Origin: Emydura subglobosa
Taxonomy: Eukaryota; Chordata; Testudines; Chelidae
DNA length: 64,000 bases
Reading direction: 5' to 3'
Assembly (NCBI GenBank): GCA_007922225.1
Contig: ML680086.1
Span: 7,386,065-7,450,064 of the forward strand
Part shown: positions 48,301 to 58,675 of the stretch, one piece after another
How the letters are laid out: every line of letters starts with the position of its first letter
Position numbering within the stretch: position 1 is the first letter of the stretch
The notes under the pieces: generated by a model
Databases searched by the model: none
The model's input: only the letters and a program-made list of their open reading frames with translations
What the model was told of the DNA's origin: nothing
Translations under genes and position numbers: made by a program

Positions 48301-49254
48301 AACATATCATAATGATGACATTAGTGAATGTGGGGTTTTTAGGGTGGTGTTTTCAGACACAGGGTGTCTCATTCTTCCAATGTATATTATGGCATCCAGG
48401 AAATGGCCTTCCATTCTAACATCTGTTCTCAGTCCATTGCGATCATAGGGTAGCCACTCAATATCTGAGCGAGATAGTAAAACAGTTTTGTCCAATCTGC
48501 CTGTACTGAAAATAATCCAGGTTTTAGAGAGATAATACAAACAGGGCTTCATGTAATATGATTTTGAAAAGTCAGAGGCTGAGGGATTGTTGTTGGAAAG
48601 CTGCATGATTTTATTACCTTTACATACAAAAACTAGCACTGATTTCCAAGTTCCAGCTCTCCACCCAGCTTGGCTGGCATGATTGGTCTTCTAGAGGGAA
48701 AATCTAAATGCCAAAATACAGAATGGGGTTTATAGAGGTCTTGGAACAAGAGAAAAAACAAACTTTGTTTATGGTGTAGCTTCTGTCTTGGGAAGCTCTG
48801 AGCATGTCTGGTGGAAGCTGAGAAATCCCCTTAAATCTCAGGAGAGACAATGAGTTACTGTGTCAGAGCAGCAGTCTGTGCCATGTCTCAGGCTGCGCAA
48901 TAGCAAACAGGAGCTGTGACAGCTTGTTCCACAAGCTGCTGTAATGTCCTGTTGAGAATCCTTCAAGAAATAGGTATAGTGAAGTCTATTTCCTTTTGGT
49001 GGACAAGGGGATAGAAAGATGATTGATTTGTAATTTGATTTAAAACAAAAAATGCTCTCACGTTTCTGCAGCTCTGCTGCTTGAAATTTAAACTCAGACA
49101 TTGAAAGAAATCTACCAGGAAGAGACTAGGGTTTAGTTAGTTTAGAAAAAGTCTTCTGCTACTACAGGAAAAATGTGTGATCTATAATTGTCTTTATTTT
49201 TAATAATATTCTACATATATGCAGAAGGAGTGTGGGGCAGTGAAGTGGGCACGG

Positions 49255-49350
49255 TGCGGTGTATTACCATAGCACCTTGAAGCCCTAATCATGGCCAGGA
49301 TCCCATTGTGGTAGATGCTGTACAAACAGAACAAAACGATGGAGCTTACA
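49255..49350 (-). mobile_element. SINE-tail-like repeat
   Basis: The plus strand reads 'taccatagcaccttgaagcc', 'catggccaggatcccattgt' and 'gtagatgctgtacaaacaga', the same module as 17095-17190. Confidence 0.5.
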
Positions 49351-49429
49351 ATCTAAGTATAAAACAAGAGATAACAGGTGGCTACACACTGATGGAAGGG
49401 GGAGTACAAGAAAACAAGGAGACAATAGG

Positions 49430-49680
49430 GGTCAGCATGCCTGGGCAGAGGTTCCAGTTCCCTCTTATTTGATGTGTGGCCTTGTTCAAGTTACTTATCC
49501 TGAGCTTTCACATTTCACTGAAGTTAGCAGGGATGAGTATGAGCCATTTTATCAACTTCCCATCTGCAAAAAGGAGCTAATACATACATACTTCCACAGG
49601 CATAACGTGAGGATTTGATTAGTGTCTGTTCTGTGTGTAAGCACCAGGCAAATGCTAAGTGTTATTATTTGTATTGTGCC
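49430..49680 (+). mobile_element. Diverged tRNA-derived SINE
   Basis: Phrases 'gcagaggttccagttccctc', 'tgtggccttgttcaagttac', 'acttcccatctgcaaaaagg' and a tail 'ttattatttgtattg' follow the SINE order. Confidence 0.45.
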
Positions 49681-50016
49681 TTTTGTCTCAAAGGCACTAA
49701 ACAAAGTGCAATGCTAATTCTACACAGGAATTGTCATCCATCGTTGAAATGCAGCTTCCTCTCGTATGGAACATGGCCACTGTTTAGCAGTATAGTATAA
49801 TGTAGGTAAGGCATTAAATAATATTATATATAATTAAAGTGTAAAGTGGTTGAAGGACCCAGCAAAATTTCCAAATTGAAATTAGATCACAAAACTGGTG
49901 CTAGTGCTCCTACTCCAGGAAAAGTGCCAAGGGCACTGTAATGATTCTACATACTCAAGGCATTAGTATTATCTTACAGCTGAAGTATGGTCCCCTCCTA
50001 CACCACCACCACTTCC

Positions 50017-50560
50017 TAGCACCATCATGGGGCTTATCTGGAGTGCGCCAGGCTGCAGTCCCTGTTTCGGTTCCTCCAGAACCTCCTGCTGAGGTTCTGG
50101 CTGCACTTTTCCCCACACTTGTTTTTATATGCGCACCCCATCCGTGGCCCCACAAAGTCACGGGATCTCGTCAACCTCCTCCTGGCCCTGGCCAAAGCGG
50201 CCATCTATAACACCAGGAAGAGATTGGCTGGAGGGGCGCCCTGCGACTGTAGGGCCTATCTCTGTTCCTCTGTCCGTTCACGCATCCAGGCGGAGTTCCT
50301 CTGGGAGGCATCCGCTGGCTCCCTTGACACCTTCGGGGAGTGGTCGCTGTCCAGGGATCTCTGCTCGGTGTCCCCTTCCGGTTCCTGCTGTTTGACCCTT
50401 TGACCTTCACGCCCCTTCCTGTTTTTTCATTTGTCCCACGAAATCAGTTGAGTCCTGGGTCCGGTGGCTCCTCCCCTTAGGCTGGGGAAGAGGCCTTTAG
50501 CGGTGGCTGGGCTTGCGCCCGCCCACTCCCCCAGCACTCAAATAGTAGCACCATCATGGG
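50017..50560 (+). mobile_element. 5'-truncated non-LTR retrotransposon (probably Tx1/L1-like) with 15-bp target duplication
   Basis: TAGCACCATCATGGG is present at both 50017-50031 and 50546-50560. The 514-base insert between them has an open frame, entering near 50035 and stopping at 50401-50403, that reads LECARLQSLFRFLQNLLLRF, WLHFSPHLFLYAHPIRG and LVNLLLALAKAAIYNTRKRL. This looks like the C-terminal region of a LINE ORF2. From memory I place it near Tx1-like elements, but I cannot verify the clade. The perfect duplication and clean frame indicate a fairly young insertion. Its 3' end lacks a long poly(A). Confidence 0.75.
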
Positions 50561-51212
50561 ACATTGATTCAATGCTGACTTATGAAGAAGAGCTTCCTGG
50601 ACCACATTATGTAGCATCTGCATTTTTCTGGGAAGTTTCTCATGTTATTATTGACTTGGCCCAATCCCTTGGGAGAACCAAGATCACAGTTGTAGGTGAT
50701 CTACTCTTGTATGTTCAGTATTACTACGGCAAGGAAATATTACAATGAAAACAGGAACCTTATTTTTTAAAGAATTAATTGCCTGGCCCCTCCAGCTGAA
50801 GGATGTATTAAGGATGTAGGGGGTGAACTCCCAGATATGGTGTGATTTACTTAGCTCTCCTACCATTTACTCTTTTCCGTTCTGCGGGGATAGGCTCCAA
50901 GCCTATTTATGGATAAATCTGTGCCATAATGGTGTTGCAAGTTCAAGTCTACCGTTTCCTAGTTCTCCTGGATTAGCTAATATGAGACAGACCAGTGTGA
51001 GCTGTCTAATCTTGATCCTTGGCTGATTTTTCTCCAGCCACAAGTTACGGTGTCCTAGACAAATGGTGGTGAGGGGTGACTAGATAGTATAACATTGGTG
51101 CTCTAGAAAGCTTTTTCCTAGATGAGAGAGTGGGGAACTAGAAGTAGGAACGAGGAACGTTTACAACAGAGAAGTGGCTCTTATTCAAGGCGTGACACCC
51201 ACCACCAAGAAC

Positions 51213-51350
51213 AGTTCCAGAGGGGTAGCCGTTTTAGTCTGTATACAGCAAAAACAACGAGAGTTCTGTGGCACTTTAAAGACTAACAAATTTAATTTTT
51301 GTAGGTGTAAACTTTTGTGAGACTCAGCTCACTTCATCAGATGCAGAAGT
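51213..51350 (-). mobile_element. Reptile interspersed repeat with hammerhead-like hairpin
   Basis: The plus strand reads 'gtagccgttttagtctgtat', 'tctgtggcactttaaagact', 'aacaaatttaa' and 'agctcacttcatcagatgca', a family I know to be very common in turtles and crocodilians, possibly Penelope-like. On the minus strand it holds a hairpin GTGAG...CTCAC (51317-51332) preceded by CTGATGA. Class not resolved. Confidence 0.6.
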
Positions 51351-51699
51351 GGAATGATACAGTAAATAGGAAACATAGCTCTACAAGGTGATTTGTTAGT
51401 GGTATAATCAGAACCGCCAGGTCAAAGGGGAGTGAGCAGATGGCAGCAGAGGGCTCCGTGACCCATGGAGTTACAGCATGGCCAGGCTCGGGGGAGTGGA
51501 CCCGGTGCAGTCCGAGCCCCCCAGGGAACTGCTCCTGCTGTGACCCCGCGTGACTCAGCCCCACAGGCCGGATAACAGGCTACAGCCCAAGCCGGGGGGT
51601 GGCCAGGAACCGCGGAGTGAGGGGCCACGCCAGGCCCCTTGGCCGGAAGCGGATAGACCCGACCGGGCTGCAGCCTCCTACCGCATAGAAGGCAAGGCG

Positions 51700-51765
51700 A
51701 GGCGAGGTAAGGCCGGGCCGGGCCGGGCCGGGTCGAGCCAAGCCAAGCCAAGCCAACCCCCACCA
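51700..51765. repeat. Pentanucleotide repeat switching from GCCGG to GCCAA
   Basis: About four GGCCG-type units are followed after 'gtcga' by about four GCCAA units with the same 5-base period. It lies in the CHMP4B upstream CpG island. Confidence 0.75.
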
Positions 51766-51859
51766 CCACTGTCCCAGTTCCAGGGAGCGAGATCCGCTTC
51801 CGAACCGGAGATAAATCCTCCGGCCGAGCCCCAGTGGGGAAGGGCCGGAAGTGTGAGTG

Positions 51860-52200
51860 CGGTTGGTGGTTGCTATAGCTCCACACCTCTTACGTCACGA
51901 AGACAGTTTACTTACGGTGCGGTGGGTTCATCACATGATGATGATGTCATGGTGGGTGGGGCGGGTCAACGTTAACTTCGGAATCGGCTCCCTCAAGGTA
52001 GGAGGCGAGCCTGGGGCTACAGCTCCCAACATGCACTGCTGCCTCAGGGTAAGAGCCGAAGCGGGGACTACAGCTCCCAGCATCCCCTGCCCGGGTCGTT
52101 CGCCGGGCGCATGGTTGGCGCCGCGGTGGGGGCTGGGAGACGTGACGGGGCGGGGCAGGGCGGGGCCGGGCCAGACCGGCCGCAGTTCAGTTCAGTTCAG
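51860..52200 (+). promoter_or_regulatory. CHMP4B promoter: CRE/ATF sites and paired ZNF143-type sites
   Basis: A CRE-like TTACGTCA is at 51890-51897 and an ATF-like TGATGTCA at 51942-51949. Two ZNF143/STAF-type motifs follow: GCTACAGCTCCCAACATGC at 52016-52034, and ACTACAGCTCCCAGCAT at 52067-52083 (51 bases apart). GC boxes fill 52145-52175. There is no TATA box. All are within 580 bases upstream of the CHMP4B ATG. Function is inferred from motif identity and position. Confidence 0.65.
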
Positions 52201-52435
52201 TTGCCGTGGTGCGCAGTGACGTGTTGCGGCTGAGGCGGGGCAGGCGGTCGGTCGGTGGGTGAGTCAGGCGGGCGCAGCCCAGGCTGAGGTGTGGGGATCG
52301 CTGTGTTCCGCGCGGCGCCGGGCGGGGAGCGGCTGTTGCGAGGTACGGCCGAGTGTCTCTCCGGGCTCCGTCTCCCTGTCCCCGCCGGGCCTGCCCCGCT
52401 CTCTCCTCCTGCTCGCGGCCCGGCGCGGCCCAGCC

Positions 52436-52625
52436 ATGTCGGGGATGCTGGGGAAGCTATTCGGGACGGGCGGCAAGGGCGCCGGGAAGGGCCCGACCCC
52501 GCAGGAGGCCATCCAGCGGCTCCGCGACACCGAGGAGATGCTCAGCAAGAAGCAGGAGTTCCTGGAGAAGAAGATCGAGCAGGAGCTGGTGGCGGCCCGG
52601 AAGCACGGCACCAAGAATAAGCGGG
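52436..52625 (+). CDS. CHMP4B: CHMP4B coding exon 1 (ESCRT-III subunit), gene continues beyond the window
   Basis: The ATG at 52436 opens a frame for 63 residues plus one base of codon 64: MSGMLGKLFGTGGKG, then TPQEAIQRLRDTEEMLSKKQ and EFLEKKIEQELVAARKHG to TKNKR. This is the Snf7 core helix 1 and start of helix 2. CHMP4B polymerises on membranes with other CHMP proteins and VPS4 for multivesicular-body sorting, cytokinetic abscission and envelope repair. The donor CGGG|gtgagg matches the family's exon 1 boundary, where Ala-Ala-Leu-Gln normally follows. CHMP4A and CHMP4C share this region; synteny with ZNF341 favours CHMP4B. Upstream in-frame codons back to 52259 have no ATG, so this start is firm. 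Exon 2 is not in the window; the intron is more than 11.3 kb. Confidence 0.93.
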
Positions 52626-52729
52626 GTGAGGGGCTGGGCCGGGCCGGGAGGGACCCGCAGGGGCAGGAGCTGNNNNNNNNNNGTGAGGGGCTGGGCCGGG
52701 CCGGGAGGGACCCGCAGGGGCAGGAGCTG
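52626..52729. other. 10-N gap flanked by an exact 47-bp duplication (probable assembly artefact)
   Basis: The 47 bases at 52626-52672 are repeated without a difference at 52683-52729, with exactly 10 N between (52673-52682). The unit starts with the CHMP4B exon 1 donor (gtgagggg), so the donor appears twice. This is typical of two contig ends that overlap but were not merged. Confidence 0.9.
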
Positions 52730-53844
52730 ATGGCGGCCCATATCGCCGTGGGGCGAAGCCCCGGAATGCCCATGAAATCCCCAGTCACGAGCCTCTCCCC
52801 CCCACGACCTCCTCCCCGCCTTGGGGCTGGCTTCTCCCGGTTCCAGAGCCGGTCCCTGCTGGCTGGGTGCTGTGCTCTGGGCCCCTAGTCTGGATCCTTG
52901 GCTGTGCTGTCCTTCAGCACTCAGGCTGAGATGCTCGTGGAGACGGGCTCCAGAGCAGGATGGGCAGGGCTGGTGAGGCCCTTGGCTCCCAAGGTGCTAA
53001 GCACAGCCTGAGAGCCTGCCCAGAATGTCACTTCCCGCTGGCCAAGGCTTAGTTCTCTGCTCGCTCAGCCCACACAGCCCTTGGCACAGTTGGGAATGTT
53101 TTCCTGTCTGCAGTGGTGTGGGAAGGTGGCCGCCAAAGTAGGTTTGTCTGTCCTGCTGATATCTAGTCCTAACATGAGCCTTGATCTGTTGAACAGTCTA
53201 GCTTGCTTGGGGTTATAGGATTAAGTTCCATGAGCTATTGGCGTTGGCAGCCTGTCAGGTAAACTACTGTATCTGTTCTTTTTAGGCACACTGCAGAGAG
53301 ATCCTATGAAATGGTGACTTTTAGAGGCTACTTTCTCAGGCCTTTGTTTTATGAAGCTTCATTTGAAGCTCCGTTTATATTGCTTGTCTTCCCTGCTATC
53401 AGTGGCTGGAGACAACAAAATGTACCACAGTCTAGCCTCAGTTCACTGGACCCAGCCTCTGTACATTATATGAAGGAGTAAGTTAATTATACATTTCTTG
53501 CGGCAGAAACGGTGTATATCTTTCTGCTCAGCACCAAACACTGTCTGCATTCAGTACATTTTAACCAGCATTCTATATGTGCATGAATGTTAAGGAAACA
53601 TTAGGCTTATACTCTCTGACAATGGACCTGTTGCTGACATAAGTTGTCAGCAGTGGGTCTCCCTGTGCTTGATTCTGCAAACAGATCATCCTCTGGTGTG
53701 GATGAGAAAAAATTGTCTTCTGCTTCAGTGTAGCGGGACTTACTACTGATAGCTGTTCTCTGAAACTGGTCCATTTGGAAGTGTAACCATTCCTTTTTTG
53801 ATATGGTATGTGGAAAACCGTCTGAGGTAACATGATCTAGTATT

Positions 53845-54080
53845 TGACTGTGGGGTTGGTTGTCAGGTCTAAGTTCTGGTGCTGGTTCTAATTGTCTCTT
53901 GCTGTGTGATCTTGGGCAAGTAACTTCTCCTCTTTTTGCCTTGGTTTCCTGTCAGGAAAATGGGGATAAAACCTAATAAGAGTGTTGTGAAACTTAATTA
54001 ACTATTTAATTAATCTATGATTTCAGTTCCTTGGAGAGAAGGCACTATGTATGTCCTTGGGTATTTATTGATTGCTTTGA
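53845..54080 (+). mobile_element. tRNA-derived SINE
   Basis: Phrases 'ggtctaagttctggtgctgg', 'gatcttgggcaagtaacttc', 'ccttggtttcctgtcaggaa' and 'atggggataaaacctaataa' follow the SINE body order closely, making this one of the clearer copies. Confidence 0.65.
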
Positions 54081-54269
54081 GACTTGTTTTAATATCTGGG
54101 TAAGTAGGAGCTTGTAAAGCTGTAAGTAGACAAATAAAACTGTAGAAGACCCCCAAACATGAGTTTATGAGAGGGGGTGGTAAGTGAGGCTGCCATGGTT
54201 CTGTCTGGTGTGTGTGTAGGAATCTTAAAAGGCAAAATTTACACAGTATTAACAAATTTTCATCTGGAC

Positions 54270-54440
54270 TGGTGGTTAGGGAAGGGCAGGATTTATGTCA
54301 TGAAGTTCTAAAGTATACTTGGTGGGAACACAGCTTTATCACATGATGATTATGTCATGATGAGTGAGGGTGGCTTGTATAATGCTGACTTTCATTTCCG
54401 TGTAGAGGATAGCCTGGAATGTCAGAAAGATAATGCAGTG
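54270..54440 (+). repeat. Decayed second copy of the CHMP4B promoter segment
   Basis: Matches 51864-52038 in order and spacing. Anchors are TGGTGGTT (54270 against 51864), TTATGTCATGAAG (54293 against TTACGTCACGAAG at 51890), ATCACATGATGAT (54338 against 51930), GAGG..AGCCTGG (54405 against 52002) and ATGCA (54433 against 52031). Distances differ by at most four bases. Several differences are CpG to TpG or CpA, as expected for a copy that lost island protection. Confidence 0.7.
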
Positions 54441-54859
54441 TTTGAACCTGGGTGAATTACTGGTAGAGTCTTACAGCTGGGAAACTTAACTTCAAGAAAC
54501 TGGAAAAGTATAAAAGCTACTTAATATAAAAATCCATGCTGGTTTGGAGCAGACTTAAAAATAACTGCAAATTCTTTGATCTAACCTATCTGTTGCTTTT
54601 TTTGGGTTCTCATAAAACTGTAACAGGAAATAGTATACAGTGCTATGCTGCTTTGCATTCAAATGGCTATAATTTGGTGTTTGTTAAGTGGGATTCTGTG
54701 TTCCTGGAGAGGTATAAATGTACAGATGTGATCTGTTCTGTGGCTTAAATTTTTGTTATAGTGGGCAATCAGTTCAGGAAGAGTTGTTTTAATGCAAGAT
54801 TTAAAATATTAATACATACAACTGAAGAATGTTCATTAGGGGGCAGCATTTTCAGAGTT

Positions 54860-55070
54860 TAGAACGGGTACATAGGAAGTCCTGACTTCTCATCCTAGCT
54901 GTAACCGCTGACATACTTCATGACTTGCTCAAGGCACTTAACATCTGCCTCTGTCTCCATTTTCCCTATCTGTATAATAGGGATACTGCTCACTTTACTT
55001 CACAAGGATGTGAGGAGGCTTAATAAATTAATATTGGTGCCGTGCTTTGGATGTGTACAGAGCCACAGTA
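54860..55070 (+). mobile_element. tRNA-derived SINE
   Basis: Phrases 'taggaagtcctgacttctca', 'ctgcctctgtctccattttc' and 'ctatctgtataatagggata', and a tail with 'cacaaggatgtgaggaggct', follow the SINE order. Confidence 0.6.
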
Positions 55071-56023
55071 CTACATTTAAATTATTGTTGTGACAGAACC
55101 AGCATGAATATTCTTGTTCGTTGTCCCCCCCCATGCAGGAAAATTAAAATTTAAGTTGGCCCACTAACCAAATGTAAGTACAAATTCTCCAGGCTGGAGG
55201 TGAATTTGAGACATCATAGGCGAGCTTTAACTCCTGTATACAGACTTCCTCAAAACACAGCAGTCAAATGTTTCTGTGTAATTAGATTCCTTCCCTGTCT
55301 CTGTTTTTCCTTTCTGCATAAGAACTCTCACTGTAGTCCCCTTTTTTCTGTTCATTTCTCAAACAAAACTGTCCCACAGTTGATTTGGAGATGTTCCAAT
55401 ATCTGACTGTGATAGCAGTGACTTAATTTTAGAGTGAACAGGAGTTGAATTTTGATGTTGAAAGCTTCCCTCTCTGGTGAAATCTTCATGTCCAGTGCCC
55501 TATAGGCAGCTAGCCATAGTGGAAAATGTGTTTTAATTTACTAATTTTAGTTTTGTATCACATTACATTTCAGGCTGCATAATGGCCTGAGTGGGTTAGT
55601 CACCAAATGTATGTCTGGAATGAATAATAGCTGAATAAACATAATTTGTAGCCTTCAGGAACAAACTTACTGTGCTTGCTATAGAAATTGGTGGTTCACT
55701 GCTTAACAGGGTGTGATAAGGAGCTATAGTATGGTTGTGTGACAGCTGCCTTGGAGCTGAGCTAGGAGCTATAAGTACCTGTTGAACTGATCTCAGACAG
55801 CTGAGGATTTACCCAGTTCATACAGGAGGTCCAGTTAATTGCATTGATTGGAGGGAATATTGATCATTGTCACAAATTGTGTCAGTTTAGCTTGTAAGTA
55901 TATAGCTAATGGTTATCACTTCCTTGTTTGGCAGCATTTCTCCCCATCCATATATTCAAGCTTTGATTCCAGCCACAGTACTTCATACATGTATTTTTTT
56001 TACTGCTTTGCTGTTTTCCATAG

Positions 56024-56430
56024 ATTCATAGACATGAAGGCCAGAAGGGACCATTATGATCCTTTAGCGCAGAGGTCCTCAAACTACTGCCCGTGGGCCG
56101 CATCTGGCATGCCGACACATTTTGACTGGCCCGCTCTCCCCTCCCGGTCCCATCCCTTCCCCTTACCCCTCTCCCATGTGGGCCCAGCATGCCACTCCTG
56201 GCCCCAAGCAGCTCCGCATGGCGGCCACTCCCCCCTCCTGGCCCTTCCCCCACCTCCTCCCACGTGACGTGGGCCCAGCCGCTCCGGTCCAACCATAAGA
56301 TTAAGACTGAGTCATGTGGCCCTCGCAGCTGAAAGTTTGGGGACCCCTGCTTTAGTGTCTGTAGTCTGACCTCCTGCATAATGCAGACTAAAGAACCGGA
56401 TCCAGTAATTTCTGTATTAAGACCGTAACT
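56024..56430 (-). mobile_element. CR1 3'-end fragment interrupted by a hAT element
   Basis: It starts 'tagattcatagacatgaagg', 'ccagaagggaccattatgat', is broken at 56070, and resumes at 56358 with 'tctgtagtctgacctcctgc'. The joined wording is the standard CR1 3' end. Confidence 0.8.
56070..56349. mobile_element. hAT MITE nested in CR1
   Basis: The left end CAGAGGTCCTCAAACTACTG mirrors the right end GAAAGTTTGGGGACCCCTG. Flanks CTTTAGCG (56062-56069) and CTTTAGTG (56350-56357) form an 8-base target duplication with one change. The interior is GC-rich and non-coding. Confidence 0.8.
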
Positions 56431-58559
56431 TCTGTTTGGGCTGTAACATATTTAATTTGCTTAGTAGTGTCTAGTAGTCATAATCAGGATTAGAACCAGC
56501 CCTCCATTTCCCCATATCTGTGTTTTTATAGCCTCACTGCTCAGTCATGGGGAAGTTATTTAACCTCTTTGATATGAGGATGTTGCCTACCTTACAAGGG
56601 AAGGTCTGTGGAAAAGCTTTACCAGATACTTACTAGACAGAGGCAGAAGTGAAAGATAAGTGGGGAACCCACCACTGAATGTCATTAGTAATTCCCTGGT
56701 GAAAGCTCAGCACCTGCTCATAGCATCTGGGCAAGGAGGATCGGTGCTAGGATTCTTACCAAAGTGCTGTGCCTTGGGCCTGCTGGGGGACTTAATTTAA
56801 TGTATTAGCCTCTGCCTAGAAGGTGAAAGATAAATAGAAGCCCCTTCTGCTGGGAGGAAGGAACTTTTTTTTCTCCCAGCCTCTGATCCACTTGGCTGCT
56901 GTAAGGGAGGCTGGGTGGCTGCTGTAAGGGAGGCTGGGCTGCTGCACTCCTACTCAGCCTTTGAATGGTGGTCCCCTCTAAATAGCCCCAATGACAGCCT
57001 CTGCTACTTTCCTCAGGGAGAGTGCCAAGTTGACATGATTCTCGTCAGTTGCAGGGTTACTCATGGGATTCTCCATTGCAGTAGGGAAACTGACCAGACT
57101 CCTGTTAATGTCAGGCTCCTGCCATATTGGAAGGTTGGGAGCAGCAAATGACATTGGCTTGGCTTCTGTATACTCAGGAAGACACCACTATGTCAGTTCA
57201 CTTTCAGGTCACTTTTGGAGTGTTTTCGCAATAGAAGCTTTTCTCAACAGTTGCTGTCACCCTCTCAAAATTGCCAGAAGCAACTAATAGATGAATTTTT
57301 CAAGTCTTGCACATGAACAGTGTTAGGTTTAACTAAATCAGAGTTTTGAAATGCTTTGCAGACCTCAGATGGAAGGTATACAGTGTAAAATGTTAACATT
57401 GTTGGCTTCAGTGTATGTTGCAGTTTGTTCTGATGAAAAGTTTTATAGGACTCATTTAAAAAAATTCTTTACAATTTATATAAGAACTTTTTTACAATAA
57501 TTAGCAGTGCACTCTGAGTTGGCAGTGGGGAAAAGAAATTTGGGTCAAATATCACAATTTAACAACTTGGTAATGTGGATTTTCAATGCTAGAGTTGTCT
57601 TCTATATTGTTAGAATTTGTCGCTTTTTTTCTAATCAGAAACTGAAAGTTAATTAGTCTGTATGCTATTTAATTCAAATATCTATGTAGTAATGTTAAAT
57701 ATGTTTGGTATCTTTTAAATTAGAAACAGTCCTACCTGAGCATTAGTCACAGTATAGAGCTTTTTGAGCTAGAAAAATCACTTCTGCTTGGTGGATGATG
57801 CTGCAGAGCTTCATCTGTTTGTCATTCTGAGACATTTGGGCTTGTGTGTACGTATCTAGAATGCTGCACCTTGATAAAGTGTTCATTTTTAGAGGAAAGT
57901 CACATTCTTTGTTTCCAGTATAAAAGTTTTAGGTATTCAGCTTTATTTCTAAACCAGGCTCTGCAACTTCAGACACTTAAAGCTGATTGTTGCTCCTCCT
58001 CATTCTGGAAGTTAGGTTCCAGTCAGTGGCCAGTGAGGAATCATTTTGTCATCGTCCTCTTTGATGACTCCTTCCAGGAGGGGGTGCCATCTCTTTCTCT
58101 CTCCTCCTGCCAGTGTATGAATGGTCTCATGTTCTTTCTCTTCTGTGTAGGAAGCGATCGCAACAGCATTTCCTGAAAACTTGTTTTTTATTTTTTACAA
58201 TGTGGAAAACAACAAACTTGAAATGGAAAGGTAAGTACTCTGTCTGCAGAAGTGTTCTGCAGGCTATTGTACCAGCTATGTCCCAGAGGGGCCACCTCAC
58301 CCCTCTGGGTCTGAGTGGAGAGTTAAGAAGTGCTGGGTTTTGTATCATGTAAGGAGACACTTGTCTAATAGAAACTGGACTTGGACTGAGATAAGCATTG
58401 CTTGGTACATGGCACTGAATGACCAGTTATGCAAAGGTGAATATTTTATAACTTTTTTACTAATCCCCTGAGCCATCTGGTCCCCTGTAAAATCATATGT
58501 AAACAAGCATTGTGCTTGGTGGGGTGAGATAAAGATAGCCAGATTAACCCATCACTTTG

Positions 58560-58675
58560 TCTATAATTTGTTGCTGTTGGGCTTGTATAGTATTTTGGAG
58601 AAGTTCTATGGCCTGTATCAAACTACATGATCACAATGGTCTCTTCTGGCCTTGGCATTTATGAACCCATGTGTT
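58560..58675 (+). mobile_element. CR1 3'-end fragment, plus orientation
   Basis: It reads 'catgatcacaatggtctctt' then 'ctggccttggcatttatgaa', the forward CR1 3' end that is seen reverse-complemented elsewhere in the window. Confidence 0.6.

Larger units (their letters stand above)
44138..51210. other. Intergenic region between ZNF341 and CHMP4B
   Basis: The first part must include the ZNF341 3' UTR, whose end is not visible. The rest holds a SINE (about 44980-45110, minus), a CR1-like remnant (46800-46970), a 1 kb repeat (47240-48300), SINE-related pieces (49255-49350 minus, 49430-49680 plus) and a LINE insertion (50032-50545). No further gene is supported. Confidence 0.5.

Noticed and set aside
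50129..50410. Alternative and antisense frames in the LINE insertion
   Set aside because: Only the plus-strand frame ending at 50403 has LINE-like residues; the others are shadows of it.
51422..51975. Overlapping frames on both strands upstream of CHMP4B, possibly a divergent gene
   Set aside because: They are CpG-island composition effects with Gly/Arg/Pro-rich random sequence, with no homology and no consistent splice sites.
52259..52435. N-terminal extension of CHMP4B by 59 codons in the same frame
   Set aside because: It has no ATG (begins with GTG), and the extra residues match nothing in the family; the ATG at 52436 aligns with known CHMP4 starts.
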